This document shows positions 16,029 to 24,563 of a DNA stretch of 64,000 nucleotides, piece after piece; the first letter of the stretch is position 1; every line of letters begins with the position of its first letter. The stretch lies in the NCBI RefSeq assembly GCF_001941445.1, contig NZ_CP009245.1, forward strand, positions 2,441,992 through 2,505,991, given 5' to 3'. Below the pieces are notes generated by a model. The model had not been told where the DNA came from. It was given only the letters and a program-made list of their open reading frames with translations, and searched no databases. The position numbers and the translations under genes were made by a program. The stretch is from Corynebacterium aquilae DSM 44791 (GTDB lineage Bacteria > Actinomycetota > Actinomycetes > Mycobacteriales > Mycobacteriaceae).

Positions 16029-17158
16029 GAGTTCTTTATCCATTCCTGCATACGCTCAAGCGCAGCAACTAAATCTTCCGTGCGACCGCACAGGCTCAAC
16101 CGCACATGGGTGCGGCTGGCAGAAAAATCCACGCCCGGCGCCAACGCCACACCAGTGGCATCCAGCAAATCGGCGCAGAACTTTTGCGAATCATTTGTCA
16201 ATTGTGCCCCATCCGCCCAAATGTAGAAAGACCCATCCGGGGCGACGGGGACAGAAAAGCCCATCTTTTCCAAAGCGGGCAACGCCACCTCCAAATTGGT
16301 GGCATAACGGGCAGCCAGCTCATCAAAACTCGCCGTGTCATCAAAAGCAGCCAACGCCGCATACTGGCCCACCGCCGGCGGACACAACGCCAGGTTGCCC
16401 TGCACATTTTTCACCGGCTCCACCAGCTCATCTGGCAAAATCAGCCAGCCCACCCGCCAACCGGTCATGGTGAAGTACTTCGACATCGAACCCACCACAA
16501 TCGCGGACTGCGAAAACGACCGGGCGGTGGCCGTTTCCGGGCCAAAACTCAACCCGTGGTAAATCTCATCAGAAATCAACCACACATCTTTTTCTTCGGC
16601 CCACCGGCACAACCGCCCCAACTGCTCCGGGGCAATAATGGTGCCCGTCGGATTCGCCGGAGACGTCACAATCGCCGCCCGCGCCTGCGGGGCAAAGCGC
16701 TCAAACAACTCCGGCGACGGCTGGTAGTGATCTTCCGGACCGACCGGCACAATATCGACCGCCACATCCAGCGCCTTGGCGGTATTGCGATAGGCCGGAT
16801 ACCCCGGGTCAGTAATCGCAATATGATCCCCGGCGCTCAAGCAGGCCACAAATAGCGCCACCAAACCGCCCGAAGACCCCGTAGTCACCACCACGTTGTC
16901 CGCCCGCGTATCCACCCCATAGGTCTCGCGATGCCAACGGGCAATCCGCTCCCGCAACTCAGGCAGACCAGCCACCGGGGTATAGCCATGATCCGCATTC
17001 GCCGCGGCACGCGCCACGGAATCCGGCAACACGGCCGCGGGCTGTCCCACGCACAACATGATGGCGTCCCCGTGGGTGCGCTGGCGCTCATGCGCCAGAC
17101 CCACGATATCCATCACCCGAAAAGGTTCAATCTGGCTGCGCGGGGACACCTGAGCCAT
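16025..17158 (-). CDS. Class I/II PLP-dependent aminotransferase
   Basis: 377 residues. A fold-type I aminotransferase: substrate/PLP region MLCVGQPA, TTGSSGGLVALFVACL (PLP phosphate loop), SPANPTGTI, LISDEIYHGLSF (Asp and Tyr contacting PLP), and the Schiff-base Lys in VGSMSKYFTMTGWRVGWL. A C-terminal Arg (HVRLSLCG) would bind the substrate carboxylate. The length is typical of the subgroup I-gamma enzymes with aspartate, alanine or aromatic substrates; the exact one cannot be read off. Its ATG overlaps the ktrA-like stop by 1 nt and its stop overlaps the purB start by 4 nt, so all are probably co-translated. Confidence 0.9.
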   Translation of the reverse strand: MAQVSPRSQIEPFRVMDIVGLAHERQRTHGDAIMLCVGQPAAVLPDSVARAAANADHGYTPVAGLPELRERIARWHRETYGVDTRADNVVVTTGSSGGLVALFVACLSAGDHIAITDPGYPAYRNTAKALDVAVDIVPVGPEDHYQPSPELFERFAPQARAAIVTSPANPTGTIIAPEQLGRLCRWAEEKDVWLISDEIYHGLSFGPETATARSFSQSAIVVGSMSKYFTMTGWRVGWLILPDELVEPVKNVQGNLALCPPAVGQYAALAAFDDTASFDELAARYATNLEVALPALEKMGFSVPVAPDGSFYIWADGAQLTNDSQKFCADLLDATGVALAPGVDFSASRTHVRLSLCGRTEDLVAALERMQEWIKNS

Positions 17159-17817
17159 TAGTCGCTCGCCCCGAAACGCTCAAGGTCTTGAACCCGACCA
17201 GCAGCAATAATCAGATCGCCAGAAACGATCTCATCATCCGGGGTAACCGGGCGGAACTGCTGCTTATTGCGGCGAATCGCAACAATGGTCACCTCGCCAG
17301 GAGCCTTGGAGACCGGCTTACCAATCAACGACATCGGCGGAGCCAGCTTCACCATCGCGAAATCACGATCGAATTCCACATACTCCTGCACGCGGCCCGA
17401 AATCAGGTGGGCGACACGACGACCCGTGTCCCGCTCCGGGCGGATCACGTGGTGCACACCGATACGCGACAAAATCTTGGCGTGGCTGGCGTTATCCGCC
17501 TTAGCCCACACGTTCGGCACCTTCATATCCACCACGACCGCGGACGCCGTCAACAGGGAGGCACCCATGTCGGAGCCGATACCGATGACCACACGCGGGG
17601 CCTCGTGCACACTCAACTGGCGCAAAGCATCAATATTGGTGGTGTCGGCCACCGCCACGTGCGTCAACAAGGGGGCGGCCTTAGTGACGATCGACTCGTC
17701 AGCATCCACACCGAGAACCTCGATGCCGGAGTGGACGAGCTCCTCCCCCAATGCCATACCAAAGCGGCCGAGCCCAAGGACCACCACTGGGGGAATCTTC
17801 TGCTTGGGGCGAAACAT
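17158..17817 (-). CDS. ktrA: KtrA/TrkA-family potassium-uptake regulatory subunit (RCK)
   Basis: 219 residues from the ATG at 17817 (MFRPKQKIPPVVVLGLGRFG). The in-frame extension upstream lies inside the transporter gene and lacks family sequence. Residues ~10-130 are an RCK_N Rossmann fold (VVVLGLGRFGMALGEEL, acidic VLGVDADESIV). Residues ~145-215 are an RCK_C domain (MVKLAPPMSLIGKPVSKAPG, SGDLIIAAGR). Such rings bind ATP/ADP or NAD and gate the KtrB channel; in several Gram-positive bacteria the RCK_C part also binds c-di-AMP. It starts 1 nt after the ktrB stop. Confidence 0.92.
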   Translation of the reverse strand: MFRPKQKIPPVVVLGLGRFGMALGEELVHSGIEVLGVDADESIVTKAAPLLTHVAVADTTNIDALRQLSVHEAPRVVIGIGSDMGASLLTASAVVVDMKVPNVWAKADNASHAKILSRIGVHHVIRPERDTGRRVAHLISGRVQEYVEFDRDFAMVKLAPPMSLIGKPVSKAPGEVTIVAIRRNKQQFRPVTPDDEIVSGDLIIAAGRVQDLERFGASD

Positions 17818-17818
17818 G

Positions 17819-19204
17819 TTAACCAATGAGGGGCCTTTCGACGGGGTAGTTGTACAGCCTGCGCTGCTCACGAGCAGCCATGGCAGCAACCAAGGTGATC
17901 GGGCCGATACGGCCCGCATACATCAACACAGTAATGATCAGCTTCGCGCCGGTAGGCAGGGCGGCCGTGATACCGGTCGACAAGCCCACGGTGGCGAACG
18001 CTGAAATGACTTCAAACACGATCTGGTGGGTGGTGAACTCCGGGGCAATCAGCTGCACGATGGAGATAGCGAAAGCCACCAGCAGGCCAGCCAGCATGAA
18101 CACGGCCAAAGCCTGACGCATCGTGCGGTTCGGGATGCGACGCTCAGAGAACAAAATCGCATCATCGCCGCGAATCTCCGCGATCATCACGGCCACCAAC
18201 ACCGCCACGGTGGTGATCTTCACGCCACCGGCGGTACCACCGGAACCGCCACCAATGAACATCATGAAGTCCGTCAAAATCAGCGAGGACGGGTGGAACT
18301 CGCCGAAGTCCACCGAGTTAAACCCGGCGGTACGGGTGGACACGGACTGGAAAAACGCCGACAAAATCTTGTCGCGAGTGCTCAGGTGGCTCAGCGCGCC
18401 ATTCCACTCCATCAGCCCGAAACCAACGAAACCGGTGGTGATCAGGATGGTGGTACCGATCAGCACGAACTTGGTGGTCAGGCTGACGCGGGGCAGGTGG
18501 GTGATTCCCTGGGTGCGACGACGCAAACGCAACGCCAATTCCAGCAGCAGCGGGAAACCCAAACCACCGATCATGATGGCCGCCGCGATCGGCAGCAACA
18601 GGCCCGCATCGGAAACGAACGGCACCAGGTTGTCGGAGTGCAGGGAAAAGCCCGCGTTGTTGAAGGCGGAAATCGAGTGGAAAATACCCCACCACAAGGA
18701 CTGCTCCCAGGTCATGCCGTATTCGAAACGGAAACGCACCACCAAAAAGCACGCGATGATGAATTCCACCGCGGCGGTGAAACTCAGGGTGGCCACCAGC
18801 AGGGTTTTCACGTCACCCAGCTGGGCGCCACGGCCTTCGGCCGAAGCATTCAGGCGGGATTTCACACCGATCTGGCCCGCAATCACCCACGAGGCAATCG
18901 TGGCCAGCGTCATGATGCCCAGACCACCGGCCTGAATCAGCAGCATGATGACGACCTGACCAAAGTGGGACCAATAGGTGGCGGTATCCACCACAATCAG
19001 GCCCGTCAGGCAGGTGGCCGACGTCGCGGTGAATAGGGCGGTGACGAAGTCCGCTCCGCCCGCGCCATCGGCGCGGGAAATCGGCAGCAACAACAGCACG
19101 GTGCCGATCAACACAAAGGAGGCAAATGATCCCGCGACGAGCTGCGCTGGCGACAGCGCGCTGCTGACAGGTTTGCGGCGCGGGGAATCCTTCTTAGGAC
19201 TCAT
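17819..19204 (-). CDS. ktrB: KtrB/TrkH-family potassium transporter membrane subunit
   Basis: 461 residues with four successive helix-loop-helix units. Filter-like turns seen: [35 protein letters not shown] and [13 protein letters not shown], each carrying the conserved Gly. The [13 protein letters not shown] loop next to the third unit is the intramembrane gating loop of KtrB. The short basic N-terminus ([11 protein letters not shown]) is cytosolic. It works with the RCK protein encoded 1 nt downstream. Its ATG overlaps the end of purD by 11 nt, an unusual link between K+ uptake and purine genes. Confidence 0.94.
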   Translation of the reverse strand: MSPKKDSPRRKPVSSALSPAQLVAGSFASFVLIGTVLLLLPISRADGAGGADFVTALFTATSATCLTGLIVVDTATYWSHFGQVVIMLLIQAGGLGIMTLATIASWVIAGQIGVKSRLNASAEGRGAQLGDVKTLLVATLSFTAAVEFIIACFLVVRFRFEYGMTWEQSLWWGIFHSISAFNNAGFSLHSDNLVPFVSDAGLLLPIAAAIMIGGLGFPLLLELALRLRRRTQGITHLPRVSLTTKFVLIGTTILITTGFVGFGLMEWNGALSHLSTRDKILSAFFQSVSTRTAGFNSVDFGEFHPSSLILTDFMMFIGGGSGGTAGGVKITTVAVLVAVMIAEIRGDDAILFSERRIPNRTMRQALAVFMLAGLLVAFAISIVQLIAPEFTTHQIVFEVISAFATVGLSTGITAALPTGAKLIITVLMYAGRIGPITLVAAMAAREQRRLYNYPVERPLIG

Positions 19205-20468
19205 GGCAGGAAATCAGGCCCTGAACTGCGGGAAGCGCAATGTCGCTGCGGTAGTGTCCGCCCGGCAGCTTGATGCCGGCGAGGGTCTCATAGGCTGCCT
19301 GGCGAGCTTGCTCAAGGGTTTTACCCTTAGCCACCACGTTGAGCACACGGCCACCGGCGCTGACCAGCTCACCGGCCTCATTTCGGGCGGTGCCGGCGTG
19401 CAGCACGCCCGGCGCATCCGCGCCGGTAATGACGTGACCGGTGGCCGGGGATGCGGGGTAGTTTTCAGCGGCCAGCACCACTGTCAGGGCGTAGCCTTCC
19501 TCCCACTCCAGCGGAGGCTGCTCGGCCAGGGTGCCGGTAGCCACAGCGTTGAGCAGCTGCGCCAGCGGGGTCTTCAGCAGCGCAAGCACCGCCTGGGTTT
19601 CCGGGTCACCGAAGCGGCAGTTGAACTCCACCACGGACGGCCCTTCCTCGCCCCACGCCAGGCCGGCATAGAGCAAACCGGAATAAGGGGTGCCCCGGTT
19701 GACCATTTCTTTGGCAACCGGCACGCACACCTCGTCGACGATCCTTTGCACGCCATTTTCCGGCAGCCACGGCAGCGGCGTGTAAGCACCCATGCCACCG
19801 GTATTGGGGCCGGTATCGCCATCACCGACGCGCTTGTGGTCCTGGGCGGGCAGCAAAGGCACCACGGTCTCCCCATCGACCAAGCAGAACAGGCTGACCT
19901 CGGGGCCGGACAGGAAGGTCTCCAGCAGCACCGGGTTTCCGGCAGCCAGCACCGCGTCGACGTGTTCGCGAGCCGAGACACGGTTCGGGGTGACTACCAC
20001 GCCCTTACCGCCAGCCAAACCGTCATCCTTGACCACGAAGGTGGGGCCGAAGTTATCCAGCGCAGCTTCGATCTCCTCATCACTCGCGCCGGGGGTGATG
20101 GTCTGGGCGTGGGCGGTCGCCACGCCGGCTGCCTTCATGATGTCCTTGGCGAAAGCTTTTGAACCCTCGATCTGGGCGGCGGCCTTATTTGGGCCAAACA
20201 CCGCAAAACCTGCCTCGCGCAGGCTGTCGGCCACGCCGGCAACGAGCGGGATTTCCGGGCCGATGACCACCAGATCAGCCTCGACCTCGCGCGCTAAAGC
20301 AACGCACTGTTGGCTATCAGTGACGTCAGCCAGCGGCTTGAGCGTCGCCACGTCACTCATGCCGGTGTTACCAGGGGCAACAAACAGCTTCGACGTGGAG
20401 GGATCTTGAGCTAGGCCCTGCACAAGGGCGTGCTCCCGGGCACCGGAACCAATAACGAGAATTCGCAT
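19194..20468 (-). CDS. purD: Phosphoribosylamine--glycine ligase (GAR synthetase)
   Basis: 424 residues from the ATG at 20468 ([15 protein letters not shown]), the usual start of the family; the 15-codon extension upstream overlaps the divergent HIT gene. This ATP-grasp enzyme joins phosphoribosylamine and glycine in the second purine step. Motifs: [54 protein letters not shown] (ATP loop), and [15 protein letters not shown] (metal/ATP site). The length is typical. It is the first gene of a minus-strand operon and is divergent from the HIT gene, with only 25 nt between the two ATGs. Confidence 0.97.
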   Translation of the reverse strand: MRILVIGSGAREHALVQGLAQDPSTSKLFVAPGNTGMSDVATLKPLADVTDSQQCVALAREVEADLVVIGPEIPLVAGVADSLREAGFAVFGPNKAAAQIEGSKAFAKDIMKAAGVATAHAQTITPGASDEEIEAALDNFGPTFVVKDDGLAGGKGVVVTPNRVSAREHVDAVLAAGNPVLLETFLSGPEVSLFCLVDGETVVPLLPAQDHKRVGDGDTGPNTGGMGAYTPLPWLPENGVQRIVDEVCVPVAKEMVNRGTPYSGLLYAGLAWGEEGPSVVEFNCRFGDPETQAVLALLKTPLAQLLNAVATGTLAEQPPLEWEEGYALTVVLAAENYPASPATGHVITGADAPGVLHAGTARNEAGELVSAGGRVLNVVAKGKTLEQARQAAYETLAGIKLPGGHYRSDIALPAVQGLISCHES

Positions 20469-20493
20469 GCTCATTAGTCTAACGTGGGGGGAC

Positions 20494-20904
20494 ATGAGCA
20501 CCGTTTTTAGCAAGATTTTGACAGGCGAAATTCCGGGCCGATTCGTCTACCGCGACGAGGATGTGGCCGCTTTCCTCGACATCAGCCCGCAGACCTACGG
20601 GCACACCTTGGTCATCCCCACCCAGGAAGTCGACCGCTGGACCGACCTGGATCCCGCCACCTTGAACAAGGTGATGGCCGTCGCGCAAGCAATCGGAAAA
20701 GCGCAGGTAGAGGTGTTTGATGCGCCGCGTGCCGGGCAGATGATCATTGGTTTCGACGTGCCCCACGCACACATTCACGTCTTCCCGGCGTGGGGTCTGT
20801 CTGACTTCACTGGCCCGGGTGTTGAAAGCCCCGAAGAGGATAAAATGGACGCCGCGCACAAGGCGCTCGCGGAGAAAATGGCGGACTTCACCTACCCCAC
20901 CTAA
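20494..20904 (+). CDS. HIT-family nucleotide hydrolase/transferase
   Basis: 136 residues from the ATG at 20494 ([20 protein letters not shown]). An HIT domain with the motif HAHIHVF (His-x-His-x-His) near residue 90 and the family N-terminal segment. It likely hydrolyses AMP-linked dinucleotides or phosphoramidates (Hint-type) in the cytosol. It is divergent from purD and shares its short upstream region. Confidence 0.92.
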   Translation: MSTVFSKILTGEIPGRFVYRDEDVAAFLDISPQTYGHTLVIPTQEVDRWTDLDPATLNKVMAVAQAIGKAQVEVFDAPRAGQMIIGFDVPHAHIHVFPAWGLSDFTGPGVESPEEDKMDAAHKALAEKMADFTYPT

Positions 20905-20924
20905 ATGGGGGCACCCGCGCTACC

Positions 20925-20950
20925 CCCGTGGGCGGGAATCCTCCCACGGG
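20925..20950 (+). terminator. GC-rich hairpin after the HIT gene
   Basis: CCCGTGGG, a 10-nt loop, then CCCACGGG, about 20 nt past the stop. No T-run follows, so termination strength is uncertain. Confidence 0.45.
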
Positions 20951-21003
20951 TCCCGACGGTTTTACACCGCCACCCCGCCTAGATTCGGACAAGGCAACCC
21001 ACC

Positions 21004-21810
21004 GTGACCTATTTTTTGCACCGCGCCACCCAACCGCGGGCCACCGGCAACGACAACCCGCATGCTCCGGCAGCGGCTGCCACCTTCCTGCCGACCCGCG
21101 GATGGTTTGAAGACGATTGGCGGGCCACAGTCACCCGGGCGCGCCCCTGGCCCGTCGTGCTCGTCCACGGCACCACTGTGTCCAATGGGGATTGGTTGGA
21201 ACTCGGAGCCCAGCTGCGCCGCCAGGGTTGGGCCGTCTTCGCCCCGGCCTATGGCACTCGCGCCACCAACCACGTGGCCGACAACGCAGAGGAAGTCGCA
21301 GCCTATTGCCGGCAGGTCCTCCACGCCACCGGCGCGGAACAACTCGTCATGGTGGGGCACTCCCAAGGCGGGCTCGTGGCGCGCGCCTGCCAGGTCTTCC
21401 ACGACATTCCCGTCAAACACCTGGTCTGTTTGGCCACCCCAAATCACGGCACTTCCCTAGGCGGAATGCTGTCGACGCGGGTGACTAACGAACGCCGCGC
21501 GACCCAAATGACGCAATTGATTGACCGCTTCTTCGGCCCCGCCGGCATGGATCAAATTGCCGATAGCGAATTTTTGCAGCGCCTTAACTCCCATCCCGAA
21601 ACCCTGCCCGGCACCAGCTACACCTGCATCGCCACCAAGACCGACAGCACCGTCGTGCCCGCCGAGTCCTGCTTTCTTAAAGGCGCACAATGCATGTGGG
21701 TACAAGACTTCTTCCCTGTTGCGATGGTGTTGCACGAACAAATGCCCTACGACAAGAGGGTGCGTTCCCTGGTGGTGGGCGATATCGAACAGCTGCGCAA
21801 ACTGACCTAA
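21004..21810 (+). CDS. Lipase-like alpha/beta hydrolase
   Basis: 268 residues from a GTG at 21004. The oxyanion region is VVLVHGTTVSNGDW; the nucleophile elbow GHSQGGLVARA lies near residue 120. It resembles the class 2 lipase/EstA group (PF01674). No signal peptide is visible, so it may be cytosolic, although the first residues (MTYFLHRATQ) are atypical and a different start is possible. The substrate is unknown. A second hydrolase of related fold follows in the same direction after 164 nt. Confidence 0.8.
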   Translation: MTYFLHRATQPRATGNDNPHAPAAAATFLPTRGWFEDDWRATVTRARPWPVVLVHGTTVSNGDWLELGAQLRRQGWAVFAPAYGTRATNHVADNAEEVAAYCRQVLHATGAEQLVMVGHSQGGLVARACQVFHDIPVKHLVCLATPNHGTSLGGMLSTRVTNERRATQMTQLIDRFFGPAGMDQIADSEFLQRLNSHPETLPGTSYTCIATKTDSTVVPAESCFLKGAQCMWVQDFFPVAMVLHEQMPYDKRVRSLVVGDIEQLRKLT

Positions 21811-21974
21811 ACCGCTTATCAAGTTCTGTGACCATCCCCATAGCCGCTCACGGGACTTATCTGCCGGGCAGCGCGTTGAATAGCAGTGGAGGGTGCCCCA
21901 CCCGCAGGCACTGCCCCAACCCATGTGGTGTCGCACGCCCCTAAAGTGTGCGCAGACTGAAAAGAGTTTCGCCC

Positions 21975-22694
21975 ATGACTTTGAACCTGATGCACCTTAT
22001 TCCGCGCCGCGGCACAATGCCCACCGCCGCCCCGCTGCGCCCCGGCGACTACCCGGTGGTGTTCCTCCACGGCAGTTTCGGCTCGGCGGGCAATTTGGAA
22101 AAGCCCGCCCGCCGCGTCGCCGCCTGCGGGGTCCCAGCACTAGCGATTGAATATTCCTCCCGTGGGGTGGGTGACCTGTACCGGGGCAAGCAGGAAATCG
22201 CGCGGGGTTTGCGATCAATTTTGGACACGGTCGAACGGGTGGATCTGGTGGGCCACTCCATGGGCGGTTTCATGGGTTTGCAGGTGGCCAGCATGCCGGA
22301 ATTCGCCGGCCGCATCGGCACCCTGGTGGGGTTGGGCGCCCCGTTTAAGGGGCACCCCTTGGAAGGAACCGCCATTACACGTTTCGCAATCCGACACCTG
22401 TTCGGCCCGGCCCACGACCAGCTGTATGCGCACGTGCACCAGCCGGCCCGCATTCCGGATGAGCTGCGGGTGGTGTCGATCATTTCGGATGCGGACACGG
22501 TGGTAGCGCGCCCGGTGGCGGAATTCGGCGAAATTGTTGAAGTCTCTGGCATTCCCCACTCCCTCCTGTCGGGTTTGGAGGAAGAAGTGCTAGAGGCCCT
22601 GGATCGAAAAGAGTTCGAAGACCATGTGGCGCGGCTGCATTTCGCCGGGGGTTCCCCGGATCCCTCGCCGGTGAAAAAGTTCATCATGCCTTAA
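21975..22694 (+). CDS. Alpha/beta hydrolase, lipase-like (second of a pair)
   Basis: 239 residues from the ATG at 21975 (MTLNLMHLIPRRG). VVFLHGSFGSAGNL is the oxyanion region, GHSMGGFMGLQVA the nucleophile elbow near residue 95, SDADTVVAR carries the probable acid, and the His in SGIPHSLLSG near residue 195 is the likely third triad member. It shares layout with the preceding hydrolase and may come from an old duplication. It has no signal peptide. A ferredoxin gene follows in the same direction. Confidence 0.8.
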   Translation: MTLNLMHLIPRRGTMPTAAPLRPGDYPVVFLHGSFGSAGNLEKPARRVAACGVPALAIEYSSRGVGDLYRGKQEIARGLRSILDTVERVDLVGHSMGGFMGLQVASMPEFAGRIGTLVGLGAPFKGHPLEGTAITRFAIRHLFGPAHDQLYAHVHQPARIPDELRVVSIISDADTVVARPVAEFGEIVEVSGIPHSLLSGLEEEVLEALDRKEFEDHVARLHFAGGSPDPSPVKKFIMP

Positions 22695-22749
22695 CAGGCG
22701 AGGTTGTGCTGGGTGGAATGTGGGTCAGCTTCGTGCCAGGCTGGTGGGT

Positions 22750-23046
22750 ATGAGTGAGATTGTTGGAGATAACGTCGTCGAGCTGGATGGCGTGGAGTAC
22801 CGCTTCGAGTGGCCGGCGGATAAGACGCTGTTGCAGTCCATGCTGGACGCCGGGATTCCGGCACCGCATTCCTGCCAGATGGGGCGCTGTGGTGCGTGCC
22901 GGGTGCATGTGGAAGGCCCGCAGACGCGGATGCGGGAAAACCACGTGTTGGATGATTTCGATGTCGAAGCCGGCGATCGTTTGGCCTGTCAGACGCTGCG
23001 AAATGAGGGCGATCTGACGGCTGCGGAGTTGGATTATCCGTTCTAA
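22750..23046 (+). CDS. Plant-type [2Fe-2S] ferredoxin
   Basis: 98 residues from the ATG at 22750 (MSEIVGDNVVELDG). The cluster ligands are Cys42, Cys47, Cys50 (SCQMGRCGAC) and Cys80 (RLACQTL), the C-x4-C-x2-C...C pattern of the family. It carries one electron at a time to an unknown oxygenase or reductase; no partner gene is adjacent. It is followed by a strong bidirectional terminator. Confidence 0.93.
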   Translation: MSEIVGDNVVELDGVEYRFEWPADKTLLQSMLDAGIPAPHSCQMGRCGACRVHVEGPQTRMRENHVLDDFDVEAGDRLACQTLRNEGDLTAAELDYPF

Positions 23047-23065
23047 GGGAGTCCGAAAAAAGTCA

Positions 23066-23109
23066 GGGGCAGGGTGCTGCCGGAGTGTGTTCCGGTAGCA
23101 CCCTGCCCC
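23066..23109. terminator. Strong bidirectional terminator
   Basis: GGGGCAGGGTGCTGCCGGA pairs with TCCGGTAGCACCCTGCCCC (19 bp, one G-T pair) around a 6-nt loop. T-runs lie on both sides. It ends the ferredoxin gene (plus) and the convergent membrane-protein gene (minus). Confidence 0.95.
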
Positions 23110-23132
23110 TTTTTTCGTTAGGTGTGGGGGTG

Positions 23133-24509
23133 TTAGGTGGTGCGGGCGATGCGGAGAATGATTTTTTCTACCGGCCCTTGGTTGCGCCAGCGTCGCCAGA
23201 GGCTGCTTGCTGTGGCCAGGATGATCAGTTCCATGGCGATGAGGTAGAGGATGTTTCCTCCGGGGATTTTGATGGGGCTGTTGTTGTAGATGGGGCTATC
23301 GGAATCGATGGGTGGAGTGTCTGGGGTTTCGGGGTTGATGAGTCCGGCGTCGATGAGGTCTTGCTCGTTGATGGTGGTGAAGGTCATGTCGAGCATTTCG
23401 GGGGAATACAGGTAGGTCAGCGTGCCGCTGACGTCGTCGGCGCGGCCGACGAGCTGCTCAAGGCTGGTGAAGTGGGCGGCATCATCGGCGAACTCGGCCA
23501 GGATTTTCTCACGCACGGCTTGGGCTTGGGGGTCGTCGAAGAGTGCGGTTTCCGCGCCGTCGTCATGCGGTGCTTGCTCGGGTTCTTCGGCTGCTGGGGC
23601 GAAGGTGAGTAGGGCGACAAGGAAGACCGAGTTGATGGCCACAACGGTCAGCAGGTGGTGTCCGAGGCTGGTCAGCGGGTAAGTGAGGGTGGTGAGTGTG
23701 CGGGTGGTGCTGGTGGGCTGGGGGGCTTTCCGGTGGATGGCGCGGGAGAGGGTGATGGTGATGTGGATGAGCGCGATGGCCCAGCAGAGGGTGGCGATGA
23801 GGTCGAAGGGGGTGCCGGAGAAAGGGCGTAGCGCTTCGGGCAGCCAGGGGTAGATGTCGGAGCCGACGTAGATGGTGCCGTAGTCGGGCAGGGGCAGCAG
23901 GTGGCGGCGCCAGAGGTGGATGCCGATGCCTAAGGCGGTGGGGATCCACCAGAGCTTGTTGGGGGCGGTGCGAAAGTACAGGATGCCGATGAGGATGCCG
24001 AGTGGTCCGAGCAGGAACAGGGCGTCGCCGCCCATCTCGTAGGCATCGGTTTGTCCGCCGGAGGTGTAGTAGCTCAACCAGTCGAGAAGCAGTGGTAGGG
24101 CGAAGAGCACGATGATGGCGGCGCCCAGCCAGGAGTTGGGTTTGATAAGGCTAAAGGCTGCGATGCCTAAGCCGATGGAGCTTAGAAGCAGGGATTGGTC
24201 GTAGCTTCCTGCGTGTTGTCCGATAAGTCCGATGGCTATAAGTGCGATGGCGACGGCGATGCCGCGTTGGATGGTGTACAGGCGGCTGTGGGTGGCGGCG
24301 GCAGCGGCGAGACTGTAGCCGGCGGTTAGGGTAAGCACGGTGCTGCTGACGCCGCTGAGCAGCATCTCTCCCCACCATTTCATGGGGCTGATTTCGAGGA
24401 CGCTCCAGGTGATGAAGCAGATCAGTGCGTAGGCGCGCAAAAGGTCGAGCGCGGTGTCGTGCTGTTGCGGGCTCGGGGCGGGGGTAGTGGGGGCGCCGTC
24501 GTGGGTCAT
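23133..24509 (-). CDS. Multi-spanning membrane protein, DUF418/acyltransferase-like
   Basis: 458 residues from the ATG at 24509; one 3 codons earlier is equally possible. About ten hydrophobic segments follow a short Pro-rich cytosolic start. The first helix region DTALDLLRAYALICFITW is like the (R)xxLDxxRxxA start of DUF418 and acyltransferase-3/heparan-N-acetyltransferase-type proteins. A ~110-residue acidic extramembrane segment (rich in EEPEQAPHDDGAE) lies between the last two helices, which is odd for the family. The function is unknown; transfer of acyl groups across the membrane is a guess. The neighbouring two-component genes on the same strand end 55 nt upstream. Confidence 0.6.
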   Translation of the reverse strand: MTHDGAPTTPAPSPQQHDTALDLLRAYALICFITWSVLEISPMKWWGEMLLSGVSSTVLTLTAGYSLAAAAATHSRLYTIQRGIAVAIALIAIGLIGQHAGSYDQSLLLSSIGLGIAAFSLIKPNSWLGAAIIVLFALPLLLDWLSYYTSGGQTDAYEMGGDALFLLGPLGILIGILYFRTAPNKLWWIPTALGIGIHLWRRHLLPLPDYGTIYVGSDIYPWLPEALRPFSGTPFDLIATLCWAIALIHITITLSRAIHRKAPQPTSTTRTLTTLTYPLTSLGHHLLTVVAINSVFLVALLTFAPAAEEPEQAPHDDGAETALFDDPQAQAVREKILAEFADDAAHFTSLEQLVGRADDVSGTLTYLYSPEMLDMTFTTINEQDLIDAGLINPETPDTPPIDSDSPIYNNSPIKIPGGNILYLIAMELIILATASSLWRRWRNQGPVEKIILRIARTT

Positions 24510-24563
24510 GTCCCGCATCTTAATTGGGCTTGGTTGTCGATGCGGGGGGTTTGGGGGATGGGT

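Noticed and set aside
13219..16226. Long Arg/His-rich plus-strand frames opposite the esterase and purB
   Set aside because: Mirror frames in codon register with well-supported minus-strand genes.
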